The position numbers and the translations under genes were made by a program. Source: Paenibacillus flagellatus (GTDB lineage Bacteria > Bacillota > Bacilli > Paenibacillales > NBRC-103111). Taken from it: a DNA stretch of 64,000 nt. Where the stretch lies: contig NZ_QJVJ01000004.1 in assembly GCF_003217775.1 (NCBI RefSeq), positions 124,001 through 188,000 on the forward strand, read 5' to 3'. The notes under the pieces were generated by a model. That model saw only the letters and a program-made list of their open reading frames with translations, made no database searches and had not been told where the DNA came from. This document shows, piece after piece, positions 51,512 through 61,131 of this stretch; the stretch's first letter is position 1; each line of letters begins with the position of its first letter.

Positions 51512-52140
51512 CCCGCCCTCTCCTTTCCGCCAGGCGCGGCGCCCGATTTTTGTCCGATTTTGCTCTCTTTCCCTTTCACCAGCTTCACGATATTCGTCCG
51601 ATGGCGTACGAACGCGAAAACGCCGATCACGACCGTCGTCCAAAAGACGGACGCCTCCACGTTCATCCACCAGGCGAGCACCGGCAGCAGTGCCGCCAGC
51701 ACGAGCGAGCCGAGCGAAACGTACCGCGTGGCGGCGATGACGACGATGGCCGCGATGCCCGCGAACAGCGTAGGCAGAAAGCAAAGGGTCGCGGCCGCAC
51801 CGATCGTCGTCGCGATGCCCTTGCCTCCCCGGAAGCCGAAAAAAATCGGCCAATTGTGGCCGGCGATGGCGGCAAGTCCGGCCAACGCCGGAATGTAGGA
51901 GACGTCGGCTCCCGCTCCGAGCCATTTGCCGATCCAGACGGCGGCGACGCCCTTCGCCGCGTCCAGCAGCAGGACGGCGATCGCCGGCCCTACGCCGATG
52001 ACGCGCAGCGTATTGGTGGCGCCGGCGTTGCCGCTGCCGTGCTTGCGGATGTCGATTCCTTTGAACCATTTGCCGTACAAAAAGCTGAAGCTGATCGAGC
52101 CGAGTAAATAGGCCACGATGACCGGGACGAACGTATGCAC
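51508..52140 (-). CDS. plsY: Acyl-phosphate glycerol-3-phosphate acyltransferase
   Basis: Integral membrane enzyme, 210 residues, making lysophosphatidate from acyl phosphate and the glycerol 3-phosphate made by GpsA. Signature blocks: VPVIVAYLLGSISFSFL, KHGSGNAGATNTLRVIG, GHNWPIFFGFRGGKGIAT. The start is GTG 52140, with GGGAGAGG 7 nt upstream. Located between der and gpsA, where B. subtilis lacks it. Confidence 0.95.
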   Translation of the reverse strand: MHTFVPVIVAYLLGSISFSFLYGKWFKGIDIRKHGSGNAGATNTLRVIGVGPAIAVLLLDAAKGVAAVWIGKWLGAGADVSYIPALAGLAAIAGHNWPIFFGFRGGKGIATTIGAAATLCFLPTLFAGIAAIVVIAATRYVSLGSLVLAALLPVLAWWMNVEASVFWTTVVIGVFAFVRHRTNIVKLVKGKESKIGQKSGAAPGGKERAG

Positions 52141-52155
52141 CGCTGAACCTCTCCC

Positions 52156-53478
52156 TTATTCGTCGTCTGATTTTTTTCGCGTAAACAAGCGGATCGGGGT
52201 ACCTTCGAAGCCGAAGGCGCCGCGGATTCGGTTTTCCAAATACCGCTCGTACGAAAAGTGCATCAATTCCGGATCGTTGACGAAGAGCAATATGGTCGGA
52301 GGCTTGACCGAAACTTGAGTCGCATAGTTGATCCGAAGCCGCTTGCCTTTGTCGGACGGAGGCGGGTTGATCGCCACCGCGTCGGAGACGACGTCGTTCA
52401 GCAGATGGGTCTGTACCCGCATCGTATGCTGCTCGCTCACTTCGACGACGACCGGCAGCAGCTTATGGAGCCGCTGCTTCGTCTTCGCGGAGACGAACAC
52501 GATCGGCGCATACGACATGAACAGGAAATGATCGCGAATTTTTTGCGAAAATTGCTGCATCGTCTTATCGTCCTTCTCGACGATGTCCCACTTGTTCACG
52601 ACGAAGATCGCCGCCTTGCCCGCCTCGTGCGCATAGCCGGCGATATGCTTGTCCTGCTCGATGATGCCCTCTTCCCCGTTGATGACGACGAGTACGACGT
52701 CCGCCCGCTCGATCGCCTGCATCGCGCGCATGACGCTGTATTTTTCCGTCGTTTCGTACACTTTGCCCCGCTTGCGCATGCCGGCCGTATCGATGAGCAC
52801 GAACTTTTGTCCGTCCTTCTCGAACGGGGTGTCGATCGCATCCCGAGTCGTTCCGGCGATGTCGCTTACGATGACGCGCTCCTCGCCCAAAATGGCGTTC
52901 ACGAGCGAAGATTTACCGACGTTCGGACGGCCGATGAGAGCGACCCGGATCGTATCTTCCCCGTACTCCTCGTCCGGCTTCTCCGGCAGCTTGTCGGCGA
53001 CCGCCTGCAGCAAATCCCCGATGCCGAGTCCGTGCGAGCCGGAAATGCCGATCGGATCGCCGAAGCCGAGCGAATAAAATTCGTAAATGTCGTCCTGTCG
53101 TTTCAAGTTGTCCACTTTATTGACGGCCAAAATGACCGGTTTTTTCGCGCGGTACAACATTTGCGCCACTTCCGAATCCGAGGGCGTGATGCCGGCTTTC
53201 GCATCGACCATGAAGACGATCGCGTCGGCTTCTTCGATCGCAAGCTCCGCTTGCATTCGGACCGACTTCAAAATTTCGTCTTCCCCGTCAATCTCGATCC
53301 CTCCGGTGTCGATGACGCTGAACGATCGGCCCATCCATTCCCCGACACCGTAAATGCGATCCCGCGTGACGCCGGGTTTGTCTTCCACGATCGCCAGCCG
53401 GTCGCCGATAATGCGATTGAATATCGTCGATTTCCCGACGTTGGGCCGGCCTACGATCGCCACGATGGGACGTGCCAT
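52156..53478 (-). CDS. der: GTPase Der (EngA), ribosome assembly
   Basis: 440 residues with two G domains: [31 protein letters not shown] with NKVD, and [31 protein letters not shown] with NKWD; the C-terminal KH-like domain includes [17 protein letters not shown]. Needed for 50S subunit maturation. ATG 53478 (AGGAG 9 nt upstream) preferred over a TTG nine bases earlier that sits on the ribosome binding site. Confidence 0.97.
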   Translation of the reverse strand: MARPIVAIVGRPNVGKSTIFNRIIGDRLAIVEDKPGVTRDRIYGVGEWMGRSFSVIDTGGIEIDGEDEILKSVRMQAELAIEEADAIVFMVDAKAGITPSDSEVAQMLYRAKKPVILAVNKVDNLKRQDDIYEFYSLGFGDPIGISGSHGLGIGDLLQAVADKLPEKPDEEYGEDTIRVALIGRPNVGKSSLVNAILGEERVIVSDIAGTTRDAIDTPFEKDGQKFVLIDTAGMRKRGKVYETTEKYSVMRAMQAIERADVVLVVINGEEGIIEQDKHIAGYAHEAGKAAIFVVNKWDIVEKDDKTMQQFSQKIRDHFLFMSYAPIVFVSAKTKQRLHKLLPVVVEVSEQHTMRVQTHLLNDVVSDAVAINPPPSDKGKRLRINYATQVSVKPPTILLFVNDPELMHFSYERYLENRIRGAFGFEGTPIRLFTRKKSDDE

Positions 53479-53639
53479 GCGATTCAACTCCTAATTCAGC
53501 ATAATGAAATGTTCGGGGTTCTTGACCCACCCCGGCATACTCACGAGTACCATCATAACAAATTCAACCAACAAAGTGAAGTTGCGTATGCGGGCGCGAA
53601 CATGGCCGTCAGCGCCTTGTCGACGACAGCGTTCGACCG

Positions 53640-53825
53640 TTACGACTCCTTGTGATCGACCAAAATCATCGAGCCGTTTTTCAAATCGTGGGCGGACGCG
53701 TCCAATATTTTCTCGAGCAAAAACGCGACGTCCTGCCGTTCCTCTTCCGTTTCGACAATAAAAATCGGCGCTCCCCCTCCGACCCGTTCGCGGTTTGTCG
53801 AAACGACGGCTAAAATTTTCCCCAT
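53640..53825 (-). CDS. Small protein upstream of der (possible YIEGIA capping partner)
   Basis: 61 residues, beginning MGKILAVVSTNRERVGGGAP and ending ILVDHKES. Short alpha/beta-looking soluble protein immediately after the YIEGIA-family gene (4 bp). In related genomes a small capping-complex subunit is described beside YIEGIA proteins; I place this one there by position and size. Confidence 0.6.
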   Translation of the reverse strand: MGKILAVVSTNRERVGGGAPIFIVETEEERQDVAFLLEKILDASAHDLKNGSMILVDHKES

Positions 53826-53828
53826 CGG

Positions 53829-54737
53829 TCAAGCGCCTCCTTTCTTCTGCACGCCGGCTTCCGAAGGCATCCGGACGGCGCTCTCGAGCAGCGGCACGCG
53901 CAGCAGCACCTGCCGCGCCTTCTCGGCATCCTTCTCCTGCGGGAGGACGAACAGCGCCAGCCGGCCGTCGCGAATGTCGAGCTTGCCGAGCGGCACGAGC
54001 GCGGGCTCGCCGGAATCGCGGAATACGCCAAGAATGGTCGACAAATCGTGGAGCATCGCTTGACGCTGCCCCAAGTTGGCGAGCGTTACCCGGCAATTGC
54101 GGTTTTTCGGCTTCAATATCAGTCCGATCGCCCGGTCGCGAATCACGTCCCGGTCGGCGGTCAACCCGACGTTCATAATATAAATGTCGCCGACGAACAG
54201 ATCGGGGCCGTCCAGCACCACGTCCGCGATTTCGACGTCGGCCGCATGGGCGACCGACTTGCCCGTCTTGAACCATTGCGCCACGAGCAGCGCCGCGACG
54301 CCGGCCAGGACGCCCCAATACGCGTTGAACAGGATCGTAAACAGCGAAGCGACGAACGCCGTGAAGATGACCAAATAATTGCGGCCCTCGAACACCATCG
54401 CGATCCCTTCGATATACGTGCCCCCGCGGGGGACAAGCTCCATCTCGTCCATCTTCGTCAACGTATTGCGCTCCATGTTGCGCACGTCCCGGAACTGCTG
54501 GGCGGCGACGGTCAAGAAGGTGATGGCGGTGTAATTCCGGTCGAACAGCGACGGCACGGCCACCGCTCCGAGCGCCGCCGCGATGACGCCGAGCGAAATA
54601 TGGATGATTCGCCCGTGCGGGTACGTCGGATATTGCCGGTAGTCGGTCCGGAGCATCGTCAACCGGGCCAGCACCCCGAAGACGACGCCTACCAGGATCC
54701 CCGCCGTATATCGGTGCTCGTACAAATGTTCCGTCAT
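53829..54737 (-). CDS. YIEGIA-family membrane protein (YphB position)
   Basis: 302 residues from ATG 54737, with GGAAGGGG upstream. Several transmembrane segments in the N-terminal half, the motif RGGTYIEGIAMVFEGRNYL, and a soluble C-terminal part (LFVGDIYIMNVGLTADRD). Named for the YIEGIA signature. Probably spore-related, as its Bacillus counterpart yphB sits at this place beside der. Overlaps yphA by 4 bp. Confidence 0.8.
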   Translation of the reverse strand: MTEHLYEHRYTAGILVGVVFGVLARLTMLRTDYRQYPTYPHGRIIHISLGVIAAALGAVAVPSLFDRNYTAITFLTVAAQQFRDVRNMERNTLTKMDEMELVPRGGTYIEGIAMVFEGRNYLVIFTAFVASLFTILFNAYWGVLAGVAALLVAQWFKTGKSVAHAADVEIADVVLDGPDLFVGDIYIMNVGLTADRDVIRDRAIGLILKPKNRNCRVTLANLGQRQAMLHDLSTILGVFRDSGEPALVPLGKLDIRDGRLALFVLPQEKDAEKARQVLLRVPLLESAVRMPSEAGVQKKGGA

Positions 54738-55363
54738 TTTTTCAACCCCTTCCACCGGTTTGCCAAGCTTTTCGACGCGTCCCTTACCGTACCGGCCGCC
54801 GTCTCTCCCGCGACGGACAGCAAGCGGACGGCGAAAATCGCCATCCACCAATCGTCCTGAAACGTCAGCCCTCCGAACGAAACGCCGTACCGCTCCCGAT
54901 GGACTATCGCGTACAGGGCGCTGCCGACCAGCATGGCGAAGCTGATGCAGGCGATTTGGTCCTGCGGCCGCCGAACGAGCAGGGCGGCGATAAGACCGAG
55001 CACGCACGACGTGCCCGTCCCGCTTCGGTACGGAAGGAAGAACGGGTCCACTTCGCCCAGATGCTTCAGCAAATAATAGACCGATGCGAGGAACAGGCCG
55101 AACGATACGGCATGCAAGCCCGCGAGCGCCGTCCGCTGCCTCGCCCATACCGCCGCGACGACGACGGCGAGCAGCAATACGATGCCGTTCGCCTGTCCGT
55201 ACCCCGTCAACGGAAGCTGAAGCCGGCCGAGCGCGCACCAGCCGACGAAGAAGAGCACGATCGCCGGATCGGGGATGTCGCGCAGCAGCGTCCGCTTCCA
55301 GCCGCTTGCGAGCAATATGAGCGAGATACAGATCAAGATCCAGCACAGGAAGCCCGGGTTCAT
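54734..55363 (-). CDS. YphA-like integral membrane protein
   Basis: 209 residues with about six hydrophobic segments (CWILICISLILLASGW, AIVLFFVGWCALG, IVLLLAVVVAAVWA, and others), then a basic amphipathic tail (DASKSLANRWKGLKK). In B. subtilis the multi-pass YphA occupies this position, two genes upstream of der. No catalytic motif. Function unknown, probably in the spore envelope. Confidence 0.7.
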   Translation of the reverse strand: MNPGFLCWILICISLILLASGWKRTLLRDIPDPAIVLFFVGWCALGRLQLPLTGYGQANGIVLLLAVVVAAVWARQRTALAGLHAVSFGLFLASVYYLLKHLGEVDPFFLPYRSGTGTSCVLGLIAALLVRRPQDQIACISFAMLVGSALYAIVHRERYGVSFGGLTFQDDWWMAIFAVRLLSVAGETAAGTVRDASKSLANRWKGLKK

Positions 55364-55431
55364 GTCGCAATCACCTGCCGTAGACGATAGTCCGCTTTAG
55401 TATTTGTGAACCGGTCCCATTTTAGGCATGC

Positions 55432-55461
55432 AAAAAAGACGGCCCCCTCGGGAGCCGTCTT
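55432..55461 (-). terminator. Terminator of rpsA
   Basis: AAGACGGCTCCC, short loop, GGGGGCCGTCTT and TTTTT on the minus strand, 13 bp after the rpsA stop. Confidence 0.9.
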
Positions 55462-55473
55462 GTATAAAACGTC

Positions 55474-56703
55474 TTATTTGAATTTGCTCAGCTTGTCGCC
55501 GAACCGTTCGCCAAGCGTCATGTTCAAGCTTTCTCTCGGCGGGATCGGCTCGTTGTGGCCGCCCCCGCGGGAACCGCCGCGATCGGAGCGGCGCTCCGGC
55601 TTGGCCGGCGCTTCCGGCGCTTCCTCGGTTTCCTTGATGCTGAGCGAGACGCGCTTCTCGGCCGGATTGAAGTCGAGAACTTTCACGTTCACTTCCTGCC
55701 CTTCCTTCAGCACCTCATGCGGCGTACCGATGTGGCGATGGGCGATTTGCGAAATGTGAACGAGACCTTCTACGCCCGGCGCGACTTCGACGAAGGCGCC
55801 GAAGCTGACGAGACGCTTCACCGTACCCGTTACGATTTCGCCGGCTTGGAACTTGCCGGCCGCCTGCTCCCACGGACCCGGTTGGGTGGCGCGGATGCTC
55901 AGGCTGATCCGGTCGTTCTCCGGATCGACCTTCAATACTTGCACCTTCACCTTGTCGCCTTCCTTCACGACTTCGGAAGGCTGTTGGACGTGGTGCCAAG
56001 CCATCTCGGAAATGTGCACGAGGCCGTCGATGCCGCCGATGTCGACGAACGCGCCGAATTGCGTCAGGCGCTGTACGGTGCCGTCGAGCTGCTGGCCGAC
56101 TTGCAGGCTGCTCATCACCTGCTTTTTGTTCGCCTCGAACTCTTCGTCGAGCACGTCTTTTTGCGAAAGAACGACTTTGTTTTTCTCGCGGTCGAGCTCC
56201 TTCACCTTCAAGCGGAGCGTGCGGCCTTTATAGTCGGAGAAATCTTCCACGAAGTGGCGCTCGACCATCGAAGCCGGCACGAAGCCGCGCAGGCCTACGT
56301 CCACGACGAGACCGCCCTTGACGACTTCCTTCACCTGCGCCTCGATCACGGTTCCTTGCTCGAGCTTCGTCTGCAGATCGCTCCACGACTGCTCGCTGTC
56401 GACCGCGCGCTTGGACAAGACGAGCTTCTCCTTGTTGTCGTCGAGCGTCAAAATTTTCAGCTCGAGCTCTTGGCCGATTTCGACCGCGTCCGCGGCGTTG
56501 TCCAGATTGACGTTGGACAGCTCCTTCAACGGGATGACGCCGTCGTATTTATAACCGATATCGACAATGGCCTGGTTATCTTCGATTTTGACGATTTTTC
56601 CTTTGACGGTGTCGCCTTTCTTGTAAGCGACCACATCGGAAAGATCTTGAGTGGCGTTCTCGGCCGCTTCCGCGGATTCTTGCACTTTGATTTCTTCTGA
56701 CAT
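55474..56703 (-). CDS. rpsA: Ribosomal protein S1 homologue (YpfD type), four S1 domains
   Basis: 409 residues. Four S1 repeats: KGDTVKGKIVKIEDNQAIVDIGYKYDG, GTVIEAQVKEVVKGGLVVDVGLRGF, VGQQLDGTVQRLTQFGAFVDIGG and AGEIVTGTVKRLVSFGAFVEVAPG, with HISEMAWHH and HISQIAHRH. An acidic N-terminus and a Gly/Arg-rich C-terminal tail (RRSDRGGSRGGG). Shorter than the six-domain enteric S1, as usual in Firmicutes. ATG 56703 with GGAGGG upstream. Confidence 0.95.
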   Translation of the reverse strand: MSEEIKVQESAEAAENATQDLSDVVAYKKGDTVKGKIVKIEDNQAIVDIGYKYDGVIPLKELSNVNLDNAADAVEIGQELELKILTLDDNKEKLVLSKRAVDSEQSWSDLQTKLEQGTVIEAQVKEVVKGGLVVDVGLRGFVPASMVERHFVEDFSDYKGRTLRLKVKELDREKNKVVLSQKDVLDEEFEANKKQVMSSLQVGQQLDGTVQRLTQFGAFVDIGGIDGLVHISEMAWHHVQQPSEVVKEGDKVKVQVLKVDPENDRISLSIRATQPGPWEQAAGKFQAGEIVTGTVKRLVSFGAFVEVAPGVEGLVHISQIAHRHIGTPHEVLKEGQEVNVKVLDFNPAEKRVSLSIKETEEAPEAPAKPERRSDRGGSRGGGHNEPIPPRESLNMTLGERFGDKLSKFK

Positions 56704-56826
56704 TTGGATTACCCTCCTCGACTGACGACCCTAACTGATCTTCTAAACAGTTAGACATAGTATAATTCCAAGATACCATTTCCATACGCCCGAATCAACG
56801 TCGGAACGGATCGGGGGAGTCTGACG

Positions 56827-57405
56827 CTACGAATGGGAAGCGACCAGCTCGCGAATCGTCGACATGATATGCTCGGTCGCTTGCTCCAGCGAATCGGAAT
56901 TCGCCGAATCCCGATAAGCGGCCAGGTCGATCGGTTTCCCGTAGACGACCTTCATTTTGCGAAACGGCTTGTATCGCCCGATAATCGCAACGGGGACGAC
57001 CGCAGCCCCGGAGCGGAGCGCCAAGCTCGCCGCGCCTTTCTTGCCCATGCCTCCGCCTCCCCGCGTCCCTTCGGGGAAAATCCCCATCATGCCGCCTTCG
57101 CCGAGAAGCTGCAGCGCATAGCGGATCGACTCCTTGCTGACGCCTCCGCGCTTGACGGGAAAAGCGCCCAGCTTCCGGATGAGCGTTCCGAACAGCGGGA
57201 TGTCGAACAGCTCCGCCTTGGCCATGAAATGCACTTTCCGTTCGAGCGCGATGCCGACGGTCGGCGGGTCGAACGTGCTGATATGGTTCGAGCACAGAAT
57301 GACCGGTCCGTCGCTCGGGACGTTCGCCACTCCTTCCGCCTGAAAGCGGAACACGGTTTTAAAGAAGATGCGGCATACGAGCCTGCCGAATCGGTAAAGC
57401 GACAT
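56827..57405 (-). CDS. plsC: 1-acyl-sn-glycerol-3-phosphate acyltransferase
   Basis: Second acylation in phosphatidate synthesis. 192 residues with the catalytic HX4D (NHISTFD), FPEGTRGGGGMGKKG and VVPVAIIGRYKP. Weak N-terminal hydrophobicity suggests membrane association. ATG 57405, one base after the cmk stop at 57407, so the two are one operon. Confidence 0.94.
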   Translation of the reverse strand: MSLYRFGRLVCRIFFKTVFRFQAEGVANVPSDGPVILCSNHISTFDPPTVGIALERKVHFMAKAELFDIPLFGTLIRKLGAFPVKRGGVSKESIRYALQLLGEGGMMGIFPEGTRGGGGMGKKGAASLALRSGAAVVPVAIIGRYKPFRKMKVVYGKPIDLAAYRDSANSDSLEQATEHIMSTIRELVASHS

Positions 57406-57406
57406 G

Positions 57407-58090
57407 TTATCGGGTCCCCTTGCCTGCGGCCGTATTCGATAGTTCCAAGATGCGGTCCACCACTTGCGGTACGGTCATGCCGGACGTGTCCACCAGAACG
57501 GCGTCGTGCGCCCGTACGAGCGGCGACGCTTCGCGCTGCTCGTCCAACCGGTCCCGTTCGGCGATTTCCCGTTCGAGCTGCTCGAGCGTCACGTCCTCGC
57601 CTTTCGCCTTCATCTCCAGATAGCGGCGTTCGGCCCGTTCCTTGACGCTTGCGGTCAAAAAGATTTTCAACTCGGCGTTGGGAAGCACATGGGTGCCGAT
57701 GTCCCGCCCGTCCATGACGACGCCGCCCGCCTTCGCCATCTCCTGCTGCTTGGCCACGAGAAGCGCGCGGATGTCCGGAACGGCCGCCACGGCCGATACG
57801 TTCCGGTTCACCTCCGAAGAGCGGATGAGGCCGGTCACGTCTTGACCGTCCAGCACGACCTGCTGTCCGTCCTCCCCCGGATGAAGCTCGATGCGGAGTC
57901 CCGCGGCCATCCGGACGAGCTCGTCCTTGCGCTCGGGGGCGATGCCGATCTGAAGCGCTTTCCACGTTACGGCACGATACATGGCGCCGGTGTCGATATA
58001 GACGAAGCCCAGCGCCCGGGCCACGAGACGGGCTACGGTGCTTTTGCCGGCTCCCGCGGGTCCGTCGATCGCTATATTGAATTTTTCCAA
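57407..58090 (-). CDS. cmk: Cytidylate kinase
   Basis: Phosphorylates CMP and dCMP. 227 residues from TTG 58090, which has GGAGG 10 nt upstream and begins EKFNIAIDGPAGAGKSTVARLVA, the P-loop. Other blocks: YIDTGAMYRAVTW, VVMDGRDIGTHVLP. The longer reading to 58153 crosses a terminator and is unlikely. Followed directly by plsC. Confidence 0.96.
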   Translation of the reverse strand: MEKFNIAIDGPAGAGKSTVARLVARALGFVYIDTGAMYRAVTWKALQIGIAPERKDELVRMAAGLRIELHPGEDGQQVVLDGQDVTGLIRSSEVNRNVSAVAAVPDIRALLVAKQQEMAKAGGVVMDGRDIGTHVLPNAELKIFLTASVKERAERRYLEMKAKGEDVTLEQLEREIAERDRLDEQREASPLVRAHDAVLVDTSGMTVPQVVDRILELSNTAAGKGTR

Positions 58091-58138
58091 CGAAAAGCGT
58101 CCTCCTTGTGTCGCGGCGAGTGGATACCGGTTGAGCTG

Positions 58139-58159
58139 AAAAAAGCAGGCCATGCCTGC
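58139..58159 (-). terminator. Terminator upstream of cmk
   Basis: GCAGGC, AT, GGCCTGC-type hairpin (GCAGG...CCTGC) followed by six T on the minus strand. It would stop read-through from the ypfB/motI side before cmk. Confidence 0.75.
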
Positions 58160-58338
58160 CGTCTGAAGGAAATTATACCATACCGTCCGAACCGTTGCAA
58201 AACAAGATGTCGTCGCGAAACGAATCGGAACGGCCTTTGCGCTCGACGGGGCTCGCCCGAGCCGGATCGCCGAAACGCCGCAACCGGCTGTCGTCGGCCG
58301 CTTCGGCCGTTCGTCCGATCAGGCGCGCCGAAAGCGCG

Positions 58339-58373
58339 AAGCCCCGGCCGCCTGGTCCGAGGCGCCGGGGCTT
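58339..58373 (-). terminator. Second hairpin downstream of the YpfB-like gene
   Basis: AAGCCCCGGC and GCCGGGGCTT pair over ten bases with an inner CCT/AGG; no T-run follows. It lies 24 bp after the ypfB-like stop. The 180 bp from here to the next hairpin hold nothing I can support. Confidence 0.55.
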
Positions 58374-58396
58374 GCCGTATGTACGATGCGTCCGGG

Positions 58397-58711
58397 TCAA
58401 CCATCCCGGTCAGCCCGCTCGAACGGCACTCCTTCGAGCCGTTCCACCTTGACCGCCCACTTGCGGACCGCGGGCACCGACAAGACGAGCTGAACGGCGA
58501 CCAGCAGCGCCAAGCCCGTCCATATCGCCGCGCGGAGGATGCGCTCGACCCGTTCGGACAACCGAACGAATACCGTCTCGTACTCCGTCGGCTCCCGCGG
58601 GTCCGGGCCGGAATCGCGCTTTCGGCGGCTCCGCGTTAACGGCTCCGGCTTCCCGGCTGCGTCGGCCGTCCCGATCTCCCGCTCCTTCGGCGATTCGTCC
58701 TTCCCGACCAT
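58397..58711 (-). CDS. YpfB-like single-pass membrane protein
   Basis: 104 residues from ATG 58711 (GGTGGG upstream). A charged N-terminal half (RRKRDSGPDPREPTEYE) precedes one hydrophobic helix (RAAIWTGLALLVAVQLVL), after which the chain ends VRKWAVKVERLEGVPFER. B. subtilis YpfB (DUF5359), between motI and cmk, is shorter; the shared part would be the C-terminal membrane region. Position is the main support. Confidence 0.65.
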   Translation of the reverse strand: MVGKDESPKEREIGTADAAGKPEPLTRSRRKRDSGPDPREPTEYETVFVRLSERVERILRAAIWTGLALLVAVQLVLSVPAVRKWAVKVERLEGVPFERADRDG

Positions 58712-58783
58712 AACGATTCCCACCCGGCGTCCGATTTGTCAGCATTATACCCTGCCGACCGGACCTTTAAACGGAGAAGAACG

Positions 58784-59437
58784 TCACCTTTTGCGGAAGT
58801 CGAGCTGGCGCTCGAAGCAGTATCGGATGATGCGCTGACGCTCCACGTCGGCGATTTCGGTGAACTGCACCATGACGATCAGCTTGCCGTTCTCGAGCGT
58901 CTTGATCCGGACGATCTCGCCCTTGAAGTTGGCGTGCTCGATCGCGCCGTTGCGATACGGTACGAGCAGCCAGCAGCTCAAGACGTCGTGCGTCTTGATC
59001 GGCACCCGGCTTTCGCACAGAAACGAAACGCCTCCGCCGCCGACGTCGTCGGTTATCGCCGTGAACATGATCTGCTCGGTCGCCTTGACGGCGATTTCCA
59101 GCTCGGCCGGCACGCGAAGAAAGTTGCGCCGCTGCACCTTCGTAATGTGATCGGGCTCCGGCGGCTTGATCAGGACGAGGCGGATCACTTCTTCCTTGAA
59201 CCCGAGCACGACCGTGTTGAAATAATTTTTGACGCCGCCCTCCGTCATGAAGTAGGCGTTGATCTGGTCCCCGGCATACAGCCGCTTCAGCCGCCCCGTA
59301 CCGACGTGGATCGGCACCTCCATCGAAATATAGTTCGCATTGACGTCCGCGATGCGCGACTTGTATTCCTGCTGCGCCTCATCCGGATCGATGGAGTTGA
59401 CTTGTATATATAAAATTTGGTTCACTTTCGGAAGCAA
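58784..59437 (-). CDS. motI: PilZ-domain flagellar brake (MotI/YpfA type)
   Basis: 217 residues from TTG 59437 (GGAGG 8 nt upstream). N-terminal YcgR-like domain, then PilZ with the c-di-GMP motif QRRNFLRVP (RxxxR). The second motif, (D/N)xSxxG, reads DVGGGG, with Gly in place of Ser. In B. subtilis this protein binds c-di-GMP and inhibits the flagellar motor. Neighbours ypeB and ypfB match. Confidence 0.85.
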   Translation of the reverse strand: MLPKVNQILYIQVNSIDPDEAQQEYKSRIADVNANYISMEVPIHVGTGRLKRLYAGDQINAYFMTEGGVKNYFNTVVLGFKEEVIRLVLIKPPEPDHITKVQRRNFLRVPAELEIAVKATEQIMFTAITDDVGGGGVSFLCESRVPIKTHDVLSCWLLVPYRNGAIEHANFKGEIVRIKTLENGKLIVMVQFTEIADVERQRIIRYCFERQLDFRKR

Positions 59438-59615
59438 AGGACTGACCTCCCAGCGCTAGCTCGTACTTTAGACCTACCAAAAGCTGTCATGGTCCTATTA
59501 TATCACGGCAGTCAACGGTTAGAACAACAAAAATGTTCTACAAAAAACGACGAAAACCGCCTTTATTTCCCTTTTGTCCCTCCGTCCCGAAAACACGCAA
59601 AACCAATCATAGTGC

Positions 59616-59650
59616 AAAAAAGAGAAAGCCGTCAAGCGGGCTTTCTCTTT
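59616..59650 (-). terminator. Terminator of ypeB
   Basis: AAAGAGAAAGCC, short loop, GGCTTTCTCTTT and T run on the minus strand, 17 bp after the ypeB stop. Confidence 0.9.
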
Positions 59651-59666
59651 CCTGGCGAACGCTTTG

Positions 59667-61016
59667 TCAGGAGGTGACGCCGGCTTCCGCCGCTTTCATC
59701 TCCTCGATTTTCTCCTCCGCTCCGTTGTCCCCGTTAATGTAAATCCGGTACACCGAGCCGTTCACCCGGCCGGTAAATTGGTAGCAGAGCACTTCTTGAT
59801 CGATGTCGTTTTTGATCAGCGCCAGCGTCTCGCCGGCGATCTGGAAGTTCGGGTTGAGCGCCTGCTTCGCCTGATTCAGCGTAAGCGCCGGCGTTTTCAG
59901 CTCGCGTTTTTTGTGCTCGAACAAGTAGTCCGAAGCTTGCAGGCCGGTGACTTCCCCGTTATCCAGCGCCACTTTGACCGTTACCTTCTCCGGATAGACG
60001 ACGACGTTGTCCCGCTTCGCCGCGAACAAAATGCTGGCGACGTTCCCGTACGCCTCGTACCCGACCGGCGTCATGTCGGCATAGCCGCGCGAATCCAAAA
60101 ACGATTGCGCCGCATCGCGGGCCTGCTCGGGGCCGAGCTTCGCCTCCTTCACGTCGCGGGGTGACATGTACCAGATCAGCTGGCCGCCCTTCTTCGTGAA
60201 GTCCATCGTTACGTCGGCGCCGTTCTCGTCTTTCGCCGAGAAGCTGTAGGAGCTGTATTCGGTGCCGTTGCCGTTCTCGACGACCCGCATGTCCGACAGG
60301 GGCCGGCCCGCGAACTGGGTCGCCTTTTGCTTCACTTCCTCCTCGGTGACGTCGTTGCCGGACAAAGCCGAATACGTCCGCTTCTCGAACATGGCGGTCA
60401 TCGACGGCCCCCAGTTCACTTCCTCGTACGCGCCCACCTTCTTGTCGACCGTCTGGAAGCCGTCGATGATCGTATTGTCGAGCGTCTTTTCCTCGGAGGC
60501 GATCGCCACCTCGACGTCCATCCAACGCAAGTTGTTGGCGATGACCTTGGACTGCACGTCGCGCAAATCGGTCGCGATTTCCTTGGAATGCTCGTACAGC
60601 GCTTGGAGCGTTTTCATCTCGTCCGCGTTCAGCGGCTCGTTGGTCAAATCCCGAACGGCGGCCCGGTACGAGAAGTTGGAAATGTTGCTCAAAAACTCCT
60701 CCGTCTTGTTGAACGGCAGCAGCGTGAGCGGAAGCTGGTTGATTTCGTTTTGCGCCTGGCTCGTCAGCCTCCAGACGTTGACGAGTCCTTTGCGCTGCGA
60801 GGCGTGCGAGGTCGCGTTCAGAGCGAGCGTGTTGCCGAGCTCGGTGTGCAGCTTGTCGATATGGAACGACAAGTCGTGGAACGCGCGCTGATATTGGTTT
60901 TCCGCCTTGATCAGGATCGAGTTTTTCTCCTGGTTCACCTGATATCCCCATAGTACCGCTCCGACCAGCAATACGGTCACGACCGGGAACAAGACGGCGC
61001 TCAGCCTTCTGTACAT
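59667..61016 (-). CDS. ypeB: Germination protein YpeB
   Basis: 449 residues from ATG 61016 (AAGGAG 10 nt upstream), the same as B. subtilis YpeB. An N-terminal membrane anchor (LFPVVTVLLVGAVLWGY), a helical region (LHTELGNTLALN, WRLTSQAQNEINQLPL) and PepSY-like repeats (EEEVKQKATQFAGRPL, LGPEQARDAAQSFLDSRGY). YpeB stabilises the lytic enzyme SleB in spores. No sleB is adjacent. A weak sigma-G-like pair (GCATA, 18 bp, AAAACTA) lies upstream. Confidence 0.93.
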   Translation of the reverse strand: MYRRLSAVLFPVVTVLLVGAVLWGYQVNQEKNSILIKAENQYQRAFHDLSFHIDKLHTELGNTLALNATSHASQRKGLVNVWRLTSQAQNEINQLPLTLLPFNKTEEFLSNISNFSYRAAVRDLTNEPLNADEMKTLQALYEHSKEIATDLRDVQSKVIANNLRWMDVEVAIASEEKTLDNTIIDGFQTVDKKVGAYEEVNWGPSMTAMFEKRTYSALSGNDVTEEEVKQKATQFAGRPLSDMRVVENGNGTEYSSYSFSAKDENGADVTMDFTKKGGQLIWYMSPRDVKEAKLGPEQARDAAQSFLDSRGYADMTPVGYEAYGNVASILFAAKRDNVVVYPEKVTVKVALDNGEVTGLQASDYLFEHKKRELKTPALTLNQAKQALNPNFQIAGETLALIKNDIDQEVLCYQFTGRVNGSVYRIYINGDNGAEEKIEEMKAAEAGVTS

Positions 61017-61086
61017 GGGCGGTTCGCTCCTTTCCTTTGCCAAAACTGAGATTAGTTTTCGTTTGAGGAGAACCCTTTATGCATCG

Positions 61087-61120
61087 GAAAAAGAAAGAAG
61101 CCTTGCACAGGCAAGGCTTC
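61087..61120 (-). terminator. Terminator of the small Cys-rich gene
   Basis: GAAGCCTTG, loop, CAAGGCTTC, then TTTCTTTTT on the minus strand. Confidence 0.85.
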
Positions 61121-61131
61121 CGCGCGGAGCG

